From assembly GCA_002314605.1 (NCBI GenBank), contig DCGO01000065.1, positions 1 to 30,241 of the forward strand: a stretch of DNA of 30,241 bases. Reading direction: 5' to 3'. The translations under genes were made by a program, and so were the position numbers. A model generated the notes under the pieces. It searched no databases, was not told where the DNA came from, and worked only from the letters and a program-made list of their open reading frames with translations. Origin of the DNA: Lentisphaeria bacterium UBA1776 (lineage in GTDB: Bacteria; Verrucomicrobiota; Lentisphaeria; Victivallales; Victivallaceae). This document shows positions 1 to 8,176 of this stretch, in pieces (within the stretch, counting starts at the first letter, position 1; each line of letters begins with the position of its first letter).

Positions 1-18
1 GTCACCTATACATGATAG

Positions 19-96
19 CTTTCCGGCACATCGGACGTAAAAAGCTACTTTACGGTGGGATTCAACTATGCAAACGGACAGCTGATCAAGCTGTAA
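19..96 (+). pseudogene. Possible C-terminal coding remnant
   Basis: A reading frame with a protein-like composition (tail SYFTVGFNYANGQLIKL) ends at a TAA at 94-96. The same frame is closed by two stops in a row at 13-18. A second frame is open from the window edge to position 37, so a frameshift between 19 and 37 would join them into the end of a gene that begins outside the window. The product is unrecognised. It could equally be chance, as the stretch is only 25 codons. Confidence 0.2.
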
Positions 97-117
97 AATT
101 ATTCAGGAGAAATCATC

Positions 118-2394
118 ATGTATCGAACACTGCTTCTGGGAGCCGCATTGTTTCTCGGCCTTTCCGCTTTTGCCGGAGCGCCGCTGAAACTGGATGCCTC
201 GTACAAAATCGCAGTCCCCGCCAAAGCGGACAGCAAACTGCTTTATGCGGCGGAGGATCTTCAGGAACATCTTCTGGCCATTACCGGAAAAAAACCGGAA
301 GTGGTCCGGCAGGACAAACCCTCCGGGAAATGCGTGATCCTGAAACATGACCGGTCCATGGATGCCGAAGCCTGGAAACTGCAGACGCAGGGAGAAAATC
401 TGATCATCACAGGAGGCTATCCCCGGGGAGTCCAGTACGGGGTCTGTGAATTTCTGGAGCGTTTCGGCAACTGCCGGTGGTTCACCCCCACGGTCAGCAG
501 GATCCCCAAGGCGGACTTCATTGTCGTCCCGGAAAAGCTGGATCTCTCCGGACAGCCGTGGTTTCTGCAGCGGAATACCTCTTATCTCTTCACTTTTGAC
601 ATGGCGCCTCTCCGGGAGTGGAGAAGATTTTTCGTCCACAGCCGTCAGGGGAACGTCCCCTGGTGTTTCACCCACGGATCGCTGAAAACGGATATCTACG
701 GTTCCGCAAACCGGATCGGTGCGCCCAATCTGACCCATACCTTCTATGATTATCAGAAGGACTGGAAGGATGTCAAACCGGAATTTTACGCCATGGATGA
801 AAACGGGAAACGGTACCCCCGGATGGCGAACAACCGTTCCGGTGCCCAGTTCTGTCTGACCAACCCGGAACTCCGGGACAGGATCTTCGCCCAGCTCCTG
901 AAATTCATCCGCGAGGACCGGAAAAAAGCGGAAGCCCAGGGGTTGCCTTATCCGAAGTACTATTCTCTGGTGGCTAACGACAATCCCCGTTTCTGCCACT
1001 GTCCCGCCTGCCAGAAGCTGAACGAGGCCCCCGAGAACTCCAGTGAAAGCTATGCTGATTTCCTCAATGACCTTGCCCGCCGTCTGAATAAGGTGTACCC
1101 TGATCTGTATCTGGCCGGTCTTGCCTACGAGAACACCAAGTATCCGCCGAAATCCGTCATGGAAAAAAACGTCGTCATGGGAATGGCGTTTCTGGACTCG
1201 GAATTTCTCCGGGATGAAAATGCCGATGCCATCCGCCCGGTGCAGCATGTGTCCAACAAAGAGGCATTCAAGTGCGTGCAGGGGTGGGCAGCCAAGACTC
1301 CCGGGGGCATTTCCCTGTACGGATACGGTCAGCACTTCTGCATGCAGTTCCGTCTGCCCTGCGATGTGACGCACAAGATCGACCAAGACCTGAAATTCTC
1401 CAAAAAACTCGGCGGCAGACTTCTCACCATGGAGATGTACGACCGGGACAGCAGTTTCTACTGGCTCCGGCGCTATGTGCTGAACAAGCTTGCCGTGGAT
1501 CCGGATCTCAAGCTTCAGGATCTGGTGAATGAATTCATGGAGGGGTATTACGGTCCGGCGGCGGAGCCCATGAAAGCGTATTACCGGCTTCTGGCCGATG
1601 CTACGGAAAAAGAGCCGAAACAGCTGGGGGTCACCCCGGTCACGCTTCTCAAATACCTGAGCCCGGAATTTTTCAGCAAAGCGGACGAACTGCTGGGCAA
1701 AGCCGAAAAACTTGCAGGGAAAAATGAGCGTGTCCGGAATGCCGTGCAGGATGAGCGGCTTCCGCTGGACGGGGTCCGGATCCATCACTACGACCAGATC
1801 AAAGCCGCTGTCTCCAGAGATGTCCTGCTGAAACGCTATCTGGCGGAAAAGGAGCGTCTGGGAGAAGACGAGGGCTTGTACAAAATGAAAAACATCCACC
1901 ACACCTTCATCACTTACGGGGGGATCGACTGCGAAAAGGTCATCCTTGCCACGCCCCTTCCGGAGGAGTTCAAGGGCCGGAATGCGCTGGTATGGTTCGC
2001 GGTTTCCCAGCGGAACGGCCAGGTCAAGGACCCGGAAGCCGCCGGCGGCGTTGCTCTGAAGCTGGGAAAGGACCCCTATCACAACTATTTCAGGACCAAA
2101 CTGCATGATTCCAGGGCGCGGAAAGATATTCCCCGGGAATACCGCATCACGAAGTTCCCGGCGGACGAGAAATATCACTGGCACTATGTCAGCAAAGCGG
2201 AACTCAATCCCGATATCATTTACTGGTGCGAGTATTTCCAGAATGACCTCCGCTGGGCCAATCTGCCGCCGCCGGCCAATGAAATGGAGGTCTATGTCTC
2301 GCTGAAATTCACCGGTCCGGTGTTTGTCCCCGGGTCCCAAAAGCCCAACGGGATCTTTCTGGACCGGATCCTTGCAGTTCCGCCGAAAAAATGA
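118..2394 (+). CDS. Secreted DUF4838 glycoside hydrolase-like protein
   Basis: The 758-residue protein starts at an ATG with a good ribosome site (AGGAGA at 105-110). It opens with a Sec signal peptide ending near AFA at residue 19, so it should act in the periplasm or outside the cell. Residues about 20-150 look like the small alpha/beta domain that precedes catalytic domains in GH20 and alpha-glucuronidase-type enzymes. Residues about 200-450 match the DUF4838 core, including its cysteine cluster FCHCPACQKLN near residues 292-302. A beta-rich C-terminal part follows. DUF4838 proteins are abundant in polysaccharide-degrading Bacteroidota, Planctomycetota and Lentisphaerota, and are thought to be glycosidases. 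The substrate cannot be read from the sequence. The gene is followed after 7 nt by a decayed HAD gene, so it may have been the first gene of a larger operon. Confidence 0.85.
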   Translation: MYRTLLLGAALFLGLSAFAGAPLKLDASYKIAVPAKADSKLLYAAEDLQEHLLAITGKKPEVVRQDKPSGKCVILKHDRSMDAEAWKLQTQGENLIITGGYPRGVQYGVCEFLERFGNCRWFTPTVSRIPKADFIVVPEKLDLSGQPWFLQRNTSYLFTFDMAPLREWRRFFVHSRQGNVPWCFTHGSLKTDIYGSANRIGAPNLTHTFYDYQKDWKDVKPEFYAMDENGKRYPRMANNRSGAQFCLTNPELRDRIFAQLLKFIREDRKKAEAQGLPYPKYYSLVANDNPRFCHCPACQKLNEAPENSSESYADFLNDLARRLNKVYPDLYLAGLAYENTKYPPKSVMEKNVVMGMAFLDSEFLRDENADAIRPVQHVSNKEAFKCVQGWAAKTPGGISLYGYGQHFCMQFRLPCDVTHKIDQDLKFSKKLGGRLLTMEMYDRDSSFYWLRRYVLNKLAVDPDLKLQDLVNEFMEGYYGPAAEPMKAYYRLLADATEKEPKQLGVTPVTLLKYLSPEFFSKADELLGKAEKLAGKNERVRNAVQDERLPLDGVRIHHYDQIKAAVSRDVLLKRYLAEKERLGEDEGLYKMKNIHHTFITYGGIDCEKVILATPLPEEFKGRNALVWFAVSQRNGQVKDPEAAGGVALKLGKDPYHNYFRTKLHDSRARKDIPREYRITKFPADEKYHWHYVSKAELNPDIIYWCEYFQNDLRWANLPPPANEMEVYVSLKFTGPVFVPGSQKPNGIFLDRILAVPPKK

Positions 2395-2401
2395 GAGAGC
2401 C

Positions 2402-2716
2402 ATGGACTTTTCCAGCAAAAAAGTGATCGGATTTGATCTGGGCGGAACCCTGACCCGGCACAAGACCGCAGGAAGAGCCTCAGCGGAAAATGCTGGAGGA
2501 CCTCGCACGGAAATACAGGCTGCTGATGGTCGGAGCCGGTGCCTGTGAGCGAATCGACCGACAGATGAATGAGTTTCCCATTGAGATCATCGGCGACTAC
2601 GGGCTGCAACACTCCAGGAGTGGACTGCATCGAGATTGCAGACTACCGGAAAACTCCGGACATCCTGCGGGATCGATTGAGCCCCCTCCTGCTGATCTCC
2701 AATCCCGGAAAGGATT
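2402..2716 (+). pseudogene. Decayed HAD (phosphomannomutase-like) gene
   Basis: Three short coding segments in three frames read as one damaged protein. Frame A starts at ATG 2402 and gives KKVIGFDLGGTLTRHK, a HAD motif I in which the second aspartate of DxDGT is glycine. Near 2467 the sense moves to a second frame reading MLEDLARKYRLLMVGAGA, then EFPIEIIGDYGLQ up to about 2615. This matches HAD-IIB phosphomannomutase-like hydrolases. Near 2613 a third frame continues with DCIEIADYRKTPDILRD until the convergent transporter gene is reached. At least two frameshifts, a lost catalytic residue and a length of about 105 codons against about 250 for the family indicate a dead, 3'-truncated gene. 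Assignment of the third segment to the same gene is less certain. Confidence 0.65.
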
Positions 2717-3670
2717 TCAGGACTTCTGAAACTGCTCCTGCTTCCGTTTGGCAGAGATCCCCATACGGCCAGCCAGCACAGAATCAATGAGGGACTGCAG
2801 AAAATAGAAGACCATGCACGGAATAATGGCCGGACTGTCTCCCATGTCCAGAATGGCCAGCATGGCAAGCGCAATGGTCAACGTTTTGGATCCGGCAGTG
2901 AAAATGACCGCTTTCCGGTCAGCAGGGGAGAGTTTCATCCAGTACCCGAGATACCACAGCAGAGCCATCAGCCCCACACGCATCACCAGCCCGCTGACCG
3001 CCGCCAGCAGGAGAATTTTTGCCGGATATGCCTGAAACATTTTATGGGCACTGGAAAAAAAGGAAAGGATCAGAATGATCACACAGGCGGACGGGATGTA
3101 TCCGCAAACCGGCGGAAGGCTGCGCCTGGTCCACCGGCGGGCAAGAGCCCCTGCGGCAAAGGGCAGCACGACAAATAAGGTCAGGTCCATGAACATCTTG
3201 ACCGGCTGCGTATGAATGGACGCCTCGGAGGCAAGACACCACGTCAGCATGACAGGCATCATCAATACGCCGGCAAGATTGTAAACCACCGTCATAATGA
3301 CTCCCAGCATGACATTGCCCTCGGCAGTTTCCGTCATGACGATCCCGCTGGACAATGTGGGAGGGACGCTGGACATGACCACCAGCCCCGTCAGCGCCAG
3401 GGCATCCAGCCGGCACCCCCTGGCGATCAGCAATCCGAGCCAGGGGGCGACTCCCAGCGTAAGAATGCCGCAGACGACCAGCGCACCGTAAAATTTCCGG
3501 TCAAAATGCACATCCTTCATCTGCGTCTGCCAGCCGCAGACCAAAAAGATGATGAGAATGAAGACCGAACTTCCGCAGGCGGACTTGATGGAAGTTCCGA
3601 TACCCGGAAAGAAGGCGGCAAGGAGCACGGCCAATCCCATTCCGAGGGGAAGAAAAATTTTTTTGAGCAT
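2717..3670 (-). CDS. SBF-like (YfeH/SLC10A7-type) transporter
   Basis: This 317-residue integral membrane protein has about nine or ten hydrophobic segments and belongs to the bile acid:sodium symporter superfamily. It looks closest to the YfeH/SLC10A7 branch: MSSVPPTLSSGIVMTETAEG matches the conserved 'PP(T/V)(L/V)SS' region, and AVIFTAGSKTLTIALAM the second conserved crossover region. These proteins move organic anions across the inner membrane with sodium, but the YfeH-type substrate is not established. The frame stays open further upstream, but the ATG at 3670 is preceded by AGGAGG at proper spacing and begins the first membrane helix, so I chose it. The gene diverges from the dehydrogenase at 3850, and its leader holds a 14-bp palindrome. 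Its 3' end meets the HAD remnant. Confidence 0.85.
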   Translation of the reverse strand: MLKKIFLPLGMGLAVLLAAFFPGIGTSIKSACGSSVFILIIFLVCGWQTQMKDVHFDRKFYGALVVCGILTLGVAPWLGLLIARGCRLDALALTGLVVMSSVPPTLSSGIVMTETAEGNVMLGVIMTVVYNLAGVLMMPVMLTWCLASEASIHTQPVKMFMDLTLFVVLPFAAGALARRWTRRSLPPVCGYIPSACVIILILSFFSSAHKMFQAYPAKILLLAAVSGLVMRVGLMALLWYLGYWMKLSPADRKAVIFTAGSKTLTIALAMLAILDMGDSPAIIPCMVFYFLQSLIDSVLAGRMGISAKRKQEQFQKS

Positions 3671-3702
3671 ACCATATCCTCCTGCCGGGGAAGAAACCGG
3701 TA

Positions 3703-3716
3703 CCGGACCGGTCCGG
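3703..3716. repeat. 14-bp perfect palindrome in transporter leader
   Basis: CCGGACCGGTCCGG is its own reverse complement. It is flanked by GAAAC at 3693-3697 and GTTTC at 3718-3722, giving a longer imperfect hairpin. It lies 33 bp upstream of the transporter start codon, in the divergent region. It may be an operator or an mRNA hairpin. It has no T-tract, so a terminator is unlikely. Confidence 0.5.
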
Positions 3717-3788
3717 CGTTTCACAAACAAACATATTCCATTACAGTACACGTTTTTCAGACAAATACAACCATCCTCCGCCCTGTGC

Positions 3789-3817
3789 TTGCAAAAAAAA
3801 AAATGCAATGCTATATT
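3789..3817 (+). promoter_or_regulatory. Predicted sigma70 promoter of dehydrogenase
   Basis: TTGCAA (3789-3794), a 17-bp spacer and TATATT (3812-3817) sit 32 bp before the dehydrogenase ATG. The spacer starts with a long A-tract, and TTGCA/TGCAA (3789-3793 and 3804-3808) form an inverted repeat across it. The two hexamers and spacer length are the same as in the promoter before rhaA. Confidence 0.6.
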
Positions 3818-3849
3818 TTCCGGGAACCGGCCGCAAACAGGAGAAAAAA

Positions 3850-4839
3850 ATGAAAAAAGCCATTTTCTGGAATGAAAACAACCACAAGATGTTTCAGGTA
3901 TATGACCAGGATACCATCCGCCGGCTCCGCACCATGGTCGAATTGCCGGACAGGATCTATTCCTGTGCCGATCTGGGAAAAGAAGACTTTTCTGAAATTG
4001 AACTGCTTTTCAGTACATGGGGCTTTGATGTGCTGACGACAGAACAGCTGAAGAAATTCTTTCCGGCGCTCAAAGCCGTCTTCTACGGTGCCGGTGCCAC
4101 GGACCGCTTCGCCCGTCCGCTTTTTGCGCGCGGTATCCACGTGATCAGCGCGTGGCAGGCGAACGCTGTCCCGGTGGCGGAATACACCGTTTCCGCCATC
4201 CTTCTGGGCCTCAAGAATTTTTACCAGCTTGTCCGCACCGGACGCAGCCGGGAAGCATGGCCGAACCGTCCCCGCGGATGCGGTGCATACGGGTCCACGG
4301 TAACACTCCTGGGCAGTACCGGTGCGGTGGCGACCAGGGTCGCCGAAATGCTCAGAAACTACCACCTTCATGTGATCGGGATCCCCTCCCCCGTCATGGA
4401 GCGCACCGTAAGTTTTGCCGATGCATTTCCGGTTTCACAGGTCGTCAGCAATCACCTGCCGGACCGGGATGATAATGTCGGATGCATCAACGGGGCGCTG
4501 CTGGAATCCATGCCGCATGGGGGATTTTTTCTCAACACCGGCCGGGGGCGGCAGGTCAATGAAAAGGAGATGATCGAAGTTTTGAAAAAAAGGCCCGATC
4601 TCACCGTCCTGCTGGATGTCCAGTATCCGGAACCGCCCGACGAGGGCAGCGAACTTTACACGCTTCCCAATGTCTTCATGACTCCGCACATCGCCGGGTC
4701 CCTCGGAGATGAAGTGCGCCGCATGGGGGTCTTTATGGCGGATGAACTGGAGCGATTCCTCCACGGGGAAGATCTGCGTTATGAAGTCTGCGAGAAAATG
4801 CTGCTTACATCGCAGAGCGCGCATGCAAAAAACCGGTGA
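3850..4839 (+). CDS. D-isomer-specific 2-hydroxyacid dehydrogenase
   Basis: The 329-residue cytoplasmic protein has the two-part fold of NAD(P)-dependent D-2-hydroxyacid dehydrogenases, which interconvert 2-oxoacids and D-2-hydroxyacids. The expected catalytic triad is visible: Arg232 in LNTGRGRQVNE, Glu261 in YPEPP and His280 in MTPHIAGS. The helix NAVPVAEYTVSAILLGLKN near residue 100 is also typical. The nucleotide-binding loop is unusual: it reads GSTGAVATRVA instead of GxGxxGxxVA, with one extra residue and the last glycine replaced by alanine. The ATG at 3850 has a CAGGAG site at 3837-3843. An in-frame ATG at 3808 lies inside the predicted promoter and is rejected. The substrate is unknown, and the enzyme could serve sugar-acid catabolism. 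Confidence 0.85.
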   Translation: MKKAIFWNENNHKMFQVYDQDTIRRLRTMVELPDRIYSCADLGKEDFSEIELLFSTWGFDVLTTEQLKKFFPALKAVFYGAGATDRFARPLFARGIHVISAWQANAVPVAEYTVSAILLGLKNFYQLVRTGRSREAWPNRPRGCGAYGSTVTLLGSTGAVATRVAEMLRNYHLHVIGIPSPVMERTVSFADAFPVSQVVSNHLPDRDDNVGCINGALLESMPHGGFFLNTGRGRQVNEKEMIEVLKKRPDLTVLLDVQYPEPPDEGSELYTLPNVFMTPHIAGSLGDEVRRMGVFMADELERFLHGEDLRYEVCEKMLLTSQSAHAKNR

Positions 4840-4856
4840 AAAAATCCGGCAGGAAA

Positions 4857-4885
4857 TTGACATTTACCGGAAAATGTGGTATAGT
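4857..4885 (+). promoter_or_regulatory. Strong sigma70 promoter of MCE operon
   Basis: A perfect TTGACA (4857-4862) is followed by a 17-bp spacer and TATAGT (4880-4885), with an extended -10 TG at 4877-4878. It is the best promoter in the window. Transcription should start near 4892 and run through the lipoprotein, mlaE and mlaD genes, possibly to 13398, because no gap longer than about 25 bp follows the first gene. Confidence 0.8.
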
Positions 4886-4991
4886 AAGAGCATAATGATG
4901 CCGGAAAATCAGAAAATTCCGTCTTCTCCGCCTCCGGCCCCGGTACGGCCGGGCGCTGATGTGGGAAACGGCAGAAAAAAGGATTTTTATT

Positions 4992-5543
4992 ATGCTGAAA
5001 TGTTTCTTTTGGTCAATTCCCGTACTGTTTCTGGCCGGGTGTTTCGGTGCCCCGTACCGGGACACCGCGTATTTTGATCTGTCTCCGGAAGGGGTCCGGG
5101 AGCCGCAGATTCAGGCCATCTCGGTCATGGACCTCCAGAACCGTTCCGGAGCGGGAACCAGATTTCAGTACCGCCTGCCCGACGGTCAGGTACAGACCGA
5201 CCCGGATCACAAATGGATCCTGCCTCCGGGAGCCCTGGTCTCCCGGGGAGTGCGGCAGGCGTTTCTTCCGGACCTGAAAAACCAGAAAGCCATGAGTAAA
5301 TCCATCCCGGAAGAAGAAATTGCTGTTGTCAACGGGGAACTTCTGATGTTTGAGGCGGACATGAAGTCCATGAGCTTCTGTCTGCAGGCCAAACTGACCG
5401 TGAGGCCGAATGCCCGGAGCAAACAACAGAACATCGGTTTTGTCACCCGGATCCCGCTGAAAGACAAATCCGCCGCCGCCGTGGTCCAGGCAGTCAATCA
5501 GGCTGTTCACGAACTGGCGGTGCAGATCAGCAAGGTGCGCTGA
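4992..5543 (+). CDS. ABC transport auxiliary lipoprotein (PqiC-like)
   Basis: The 183-residue protein begins with a lipoprotein signal, MLKCFFWSIPVLFLAGC, with the lipidated cysteine at residue 17. The rest resembles the ABC_trans_aux family (PqiC and other MCE-linked lipoproteins): an early FDLSP segment, a central WILPPGALVSRGVRQAFLPD stretch, and a tail where AVVQAVNQAVHELAVQI fits the usual final helix. Members of this family stand beside MCE lipid transporters and are thought to help lipid transfer at the outer membrane. The ATG at 4992 is chosen because it starts directly before the hydrophobic signal and has an AAGGA at 4979-4983. It is the first gene after the strong promoter and lies 2 nt before mlaE. 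Confidence 0.75.
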   Translation: MLKCFFWSIPVLFLAGCFGAPYRDTAYFDLSPEGVREPQIQAISVMDLQNRSGAGTRFQYRLPDGQVQTDPDHKWILPPGALVSRGVRQAFLPDLKNQKAMSKSIPEEEIAVVNGELLMFEADMKSMSFCLQAKLTVRPNARSKQQNIGFVTRIPLKDKSAAAVVQAVNQAVHELAVQISKVR

Positions 5544-5545
5544 CT

Positions 5546-6367
5546 ATGCCGAAAGGTCACCCCATTCAGGATCTCTGTCTCCAGACAGGTGAGGCAGGAT
5601 ACAAATTCTTTCAGGAATTTCTGTCCCTGGGCAATTTTCTCGTAAGCCTTGTCCGGATGGTCCGGAACGCAGTCATGCACCCTGGAAAAGTCAATTATGC
5701 CAGAGTAGGCTACTATCTGGACAGTTGCGGCAGTGATGCCATGCCCATCACCAGCATGCTGGGTTTGCTGATCGGCGTCATCCTCGCATTTCAGGCCATT
5801 ACTCAGCTTGGGCGGTTCGGGGTCCAGAGTTATGTGGTCAATCTGGTTGGAACCATCATCGTCAACGAGCTGGGCCCCCTGGTCACCGCCGTGGTTCTGG
5901 CGGGCCGTTCCGGTTCCGCATTTGCCGCAGAACTGGGCACCATGAAGACCAATGAAGAAATCGATGCCATGGTGACGCTGGGGTTTGATACCGGCAGGTT
6001 TCTGATCCTCCCCAAAGTGCTGGCGCTTCTGCTGGCACTGCCGGGGCTGACCATCATTGCGGACACCTGCGGTATTGTCGGCGGCATGCTGATTGTGTGC
6101 AGTCAGCTGAGCATCACGGTTTCGGAATATGTCAACTCAGTCCTTCAGGTCATCAAGCCGATCGACCTGGTGCAGGGCATGTTCAAAAGTTTTGTCTTCG
6201 GCTTCATCGTGGCGGCCATCGGCTGCCACAAGGGCATTTCGTCCGGGCGTGATGCGCAGGGGGTCGGAAAATCCGCCACCAGCGCTGTGGTAACTGCAAT
6301 TTTTTTAATCGTTGTGGCGGATGCGCTGTTGACAGCCGTCTTTGCCGGAATTGAAAGTTTATGGTGA
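5546..6367 (+). CDS. mlaE: MlaE family lipid ABC transporter permease
   Basis: The 273-residue inner membrane protein is the permease subunit of an MCE-type (Mla) phospholipid transporter. The family signature ELGTMKTNEEIDAMVTLGFD is clear near residues 129-148. A tight run of about five hydrophobic segments covers residues 60-270, and the conserved C-terminal cytoplasmic loop GCHKGISSGRDAQGVGKS is present. Start ATG 5546 has AAGGTG at 5532-5537. In the known Mla system MlaE works with the ATPase MlaF and the MCE ring MlaD. MlaD follows here with a 7-nt overlap. No MlaF-like ATPase gene is present anywhere in the window, so the motor subunit must be encoded elsewhere if this transporter is active. 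Confidence 0.93.
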   Translation: MPKGHPIQDLCLQTGEAGYKFFQEFLSLGNFLVSLVRMVRNAVMHPGKVNYARVGYYLDSCGSDAMPITSMLGLLIGVILAFQAITQLGRFGVQSYVVNLVGTIIVNELGPLVTAVVLAGRSGSAFAAELGTMKTNEEIDAMVTLGFDTGRFLILPKVLALLLALPGLTIIADTCGIVGGMLIVCSQLSITVSEYVNSVLQVIKPIDLVQGMFKSFVFGFIVAAIGCHKGISSGRDAQGVGKSATSAVVTAIFLIVVADALLTAVFAGIESLW

Positions 6368-7386
6368 AAATTATGGAAAAAGCCAATAAAGTCAAGCTGG
6401 GTGCATTCATTCTCCTGTCCGGATTTCTGCTGATCGGAAGTTTTCTGGCCGTGGGTCTGCTGAAGATCTTTGAACCGAAGGTCCATGCTTTCACGATTCT
6501 GAACACTTCCGTGGAAGGACTGGGACGGGGTTCCGCAGTAAAATATCTCGGTCTTCCGGTAGGGAAAGTCACCCGGATCTCCATGCGGGAAAACGACGGG
6601 CACATCGCCGTTTACTTTGAGCTGACCGCATCCGCGCTGGACAATCTCCCGAAGGAACACCGGAGGCTGACCGGCTCAGCCGACAATCTGGCGAGTGTGC
6701 TTGCCAAGAACAAGCCTGCCTGCTTCATCAATGCCGCCGGACTTATGGGCGGAACCTTTTTGGAACTGACTCTGGGCAATCAGGAGCCGCCTGCTCTGCC
6801 CCATCTGGACGGACTGCCGAAGCATCTGCTGTACATTCAGGCCCGGCCGTCCCACATCGGCAATGCAATCCAGAATATCAGCCGGGTCATCAACGAATTG
6901 AGCGACATCAGTTTCGTCAAGATGGCGGACAAACTTGATCAGACGCTGGACAGCACCAATGAACTCTTGAAACACGGCGATCTGACCGATACCCTCAAAC
7001 AGCTGAACAACATCAGCCGGGATCTGGAATTTTCCGTCCGCAACATGCGTCACGCGCTTTCCGATCAGAATCTGGACAAGATCAACCGGGCCATCTCCAA
7101 TATCGAAAGAAGTTCGGCCAATATCATGCGGACCACCAGCGGGGAAGAACTGAACGAGACCATTCAAAATTTCAATTTGTTCCTGCAGGATTCCCGCTCT
7201 TTCCTGAGAACAGCCGAAGCATTGACCAAAAAGCTGGATGAAGCGGCCCAGCCGGCAGGCGTCCGGCTGGAAGATGCGTTGGCCAATCTCAACAATCTGA
7301 CAAAGCAGATGAGCATTTTCCTGGAACGGCTGGAAGACAATCCGGATCAGCTTATCCGCGGGAACCGCGCTCCGGCAGTGAAATAG
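6361..7386 (+). CDS. mlaD: MlaD-like MCE domain protein
   Basis: The 341-residue protein has one N-terminal membrane helix (about residues 15-33) and a single MCE domain (about 38-150). The MCE signature is VEGLGRGSAVKYLGLPVGKV, followed by GSADNLASVLAKNKPACFI and GLMGGTFLEL. A long helical region after residue 165 is rich in NxxL/NIxR heptads and is probably a coiled coil. MCE proteins form hexameric rings or tubes that carry phospholipid across the periplasm; this one should pair with MlaE. The C-terminal helical part is longer than in E. coli MlaD (183 aa) and resembles MCE proteins that extend away from the membrane. The start is either ATG 6361, overlapping mlaE, or ATG 6373, which has GGTGAAA just upstream. 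Neither is decisive. Confidence 0.9.
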   Translation: MVKIMEKANKVKLGAFILLSGFLLIGSFLAVGLLKIFEPKVHAFTILNTSVEGLGRGSAVKYLGLPVGKVTRISMRENDGHIAVYFELTASALDNLPKEHRRLTGSADNLASVLAKNKPACFINAAGLMGGTFLELTLGNQEPPALPHLDGLPKHLLYIQARPSHIGNAIQNISRVINELSDISFVKMADKLDQTLDSTNELLKHGDLTDTLKQLNNISRDLEFSVRNMRHALSDQNLDKINRAISNIERSSANIMRTTSGEELNETIQNFNLFLQDSRSFLRTAEALTKKLDEAAQPAGVRLEDALANLNNLTKQMSIFLERLEDNPDQLIRGNRAPAVK

Positions 7387-7405
7387 CCTGAAAAGGGTGA
7401 ATACC

Positions 7406-8176
7406 ATGCTGAAAATCATGCTCACAGCTCTTTCCGGCATGCTCCTCTGCGGCTGTTTTGCGACACATCCGCTGGTCAGACAGGCTGCGTCAGCGGATGA
7501 GCTGAACCGGCTTCTGGCGAAAATCGATCATGCCGCCAATCCGGCAAAATGCGCTCCCCATACCGTCCGAATGAGGTGGACCGGAAAAATGTCCGCCATG
7601 AATGTGAACGTTATCATGGAAAATGCCGCCCGGTTCCGTTCGAAGCAATTTGTCAGCAGAGCAGCCGTTTCCGGCATGCCTGTGGTCGTGGAACTCTATG
7701 ACGGGAAAAATGCCTACAATATCGTCCGGGGCGTTCAATCCAAAAAACTGTCCGGTAAACAGCTTGCACAGCAGCGGGCGGCGGCGGCGGGAGCCGATCC
7801 GGCCATCGGATTTGCGGACCGCTATGAAAACATCCGGCTTGACAGCAGGAAAGTTTTGCTCGACAAGCAGGAGTGTTTCCGGATCGTGGCCTCCCCCAAG
7901 GGAGAGCCGGAACTGCCGCCGCAGGAATTGTTTTTTGACTGCAAAACTTTCCTGCTTCGACAGGAGCGATCCGTCATCGCCACGGACATGGGGGAAATCC
8001 CGTGTGTCACGGATTTTCTCCGGTACCGCACCGTAAAAGGATTGCCGCTTCCGGAAAAACTCCGGGTCCGGCAGCTTGCCATGTCGATTGAGGTTGAACT
8101 GACCAGCGTGGAACTGGATCAGGAATTGCCGGACAGGATGTTTGACTGTGAGGCAATCGAAAATGAAGCGGATTGA
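7406..8176 (+). CDS. LolA-like outer membrane lipoprotein
   Basis: The 256-residue protein has a lipoprotein signal with a lipobox LLCGC (cysteine at residue 17). The mature part looks like the 'outer membrane lipoprotein-sorting protein' group with a LolA/LolB-like beta fold: an early segment measuring a polar lipid-like ligand (MRWTGKMSAMNVNVIMEN), a central VELYDGKNAYNIV and a late YRTVKGLPLPEKLRV, then ELPDRMFDCE near the end. Proteins of this fold bind lipids or lipoproteins in a hydrophobic cavity. In this operon it may act like MlaC or LolB, handing lipid to or from the MCE protein; that role is inference. Start ATG 7406 follows AAAAGGGTGA; a GTG at 7397 lies inside that site. The gene end overlaps the protease start by 14 nt. 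Confidence 0.65.
   Translation: MLKIMLTALSGMLLCGCFATHPLVRQAASADELNRLLAKIDHAANPAKCAPHTVRMRWTGKMSAMNVNVIMENAARFRSKQFVSRAAVSGMPVVVELYDGKNAYNIVRGVQSKKLSGKQLAQQRAAAAGADPAIGFADRYENIRLDSRKVLLDKQECFRIVASPKGEPELPPQELFFDCKTFLLRQERSVIATDMGEIPCVTDFLRYRTVKGLPLPEKLRVRQLAMSIEVELTSVELDQELPDRMFDCEAIENEAD

Noticed and set aside
103..2508. An 801-codon open frame on the minus strand covering the whole DUF4838 gene
   Set aside because: It has no recognisable domain, is rich in His, Arg, Phe and Gly in the way antisense frames of GC-rich genes are, and lies fully opposite a clear secreted protein.
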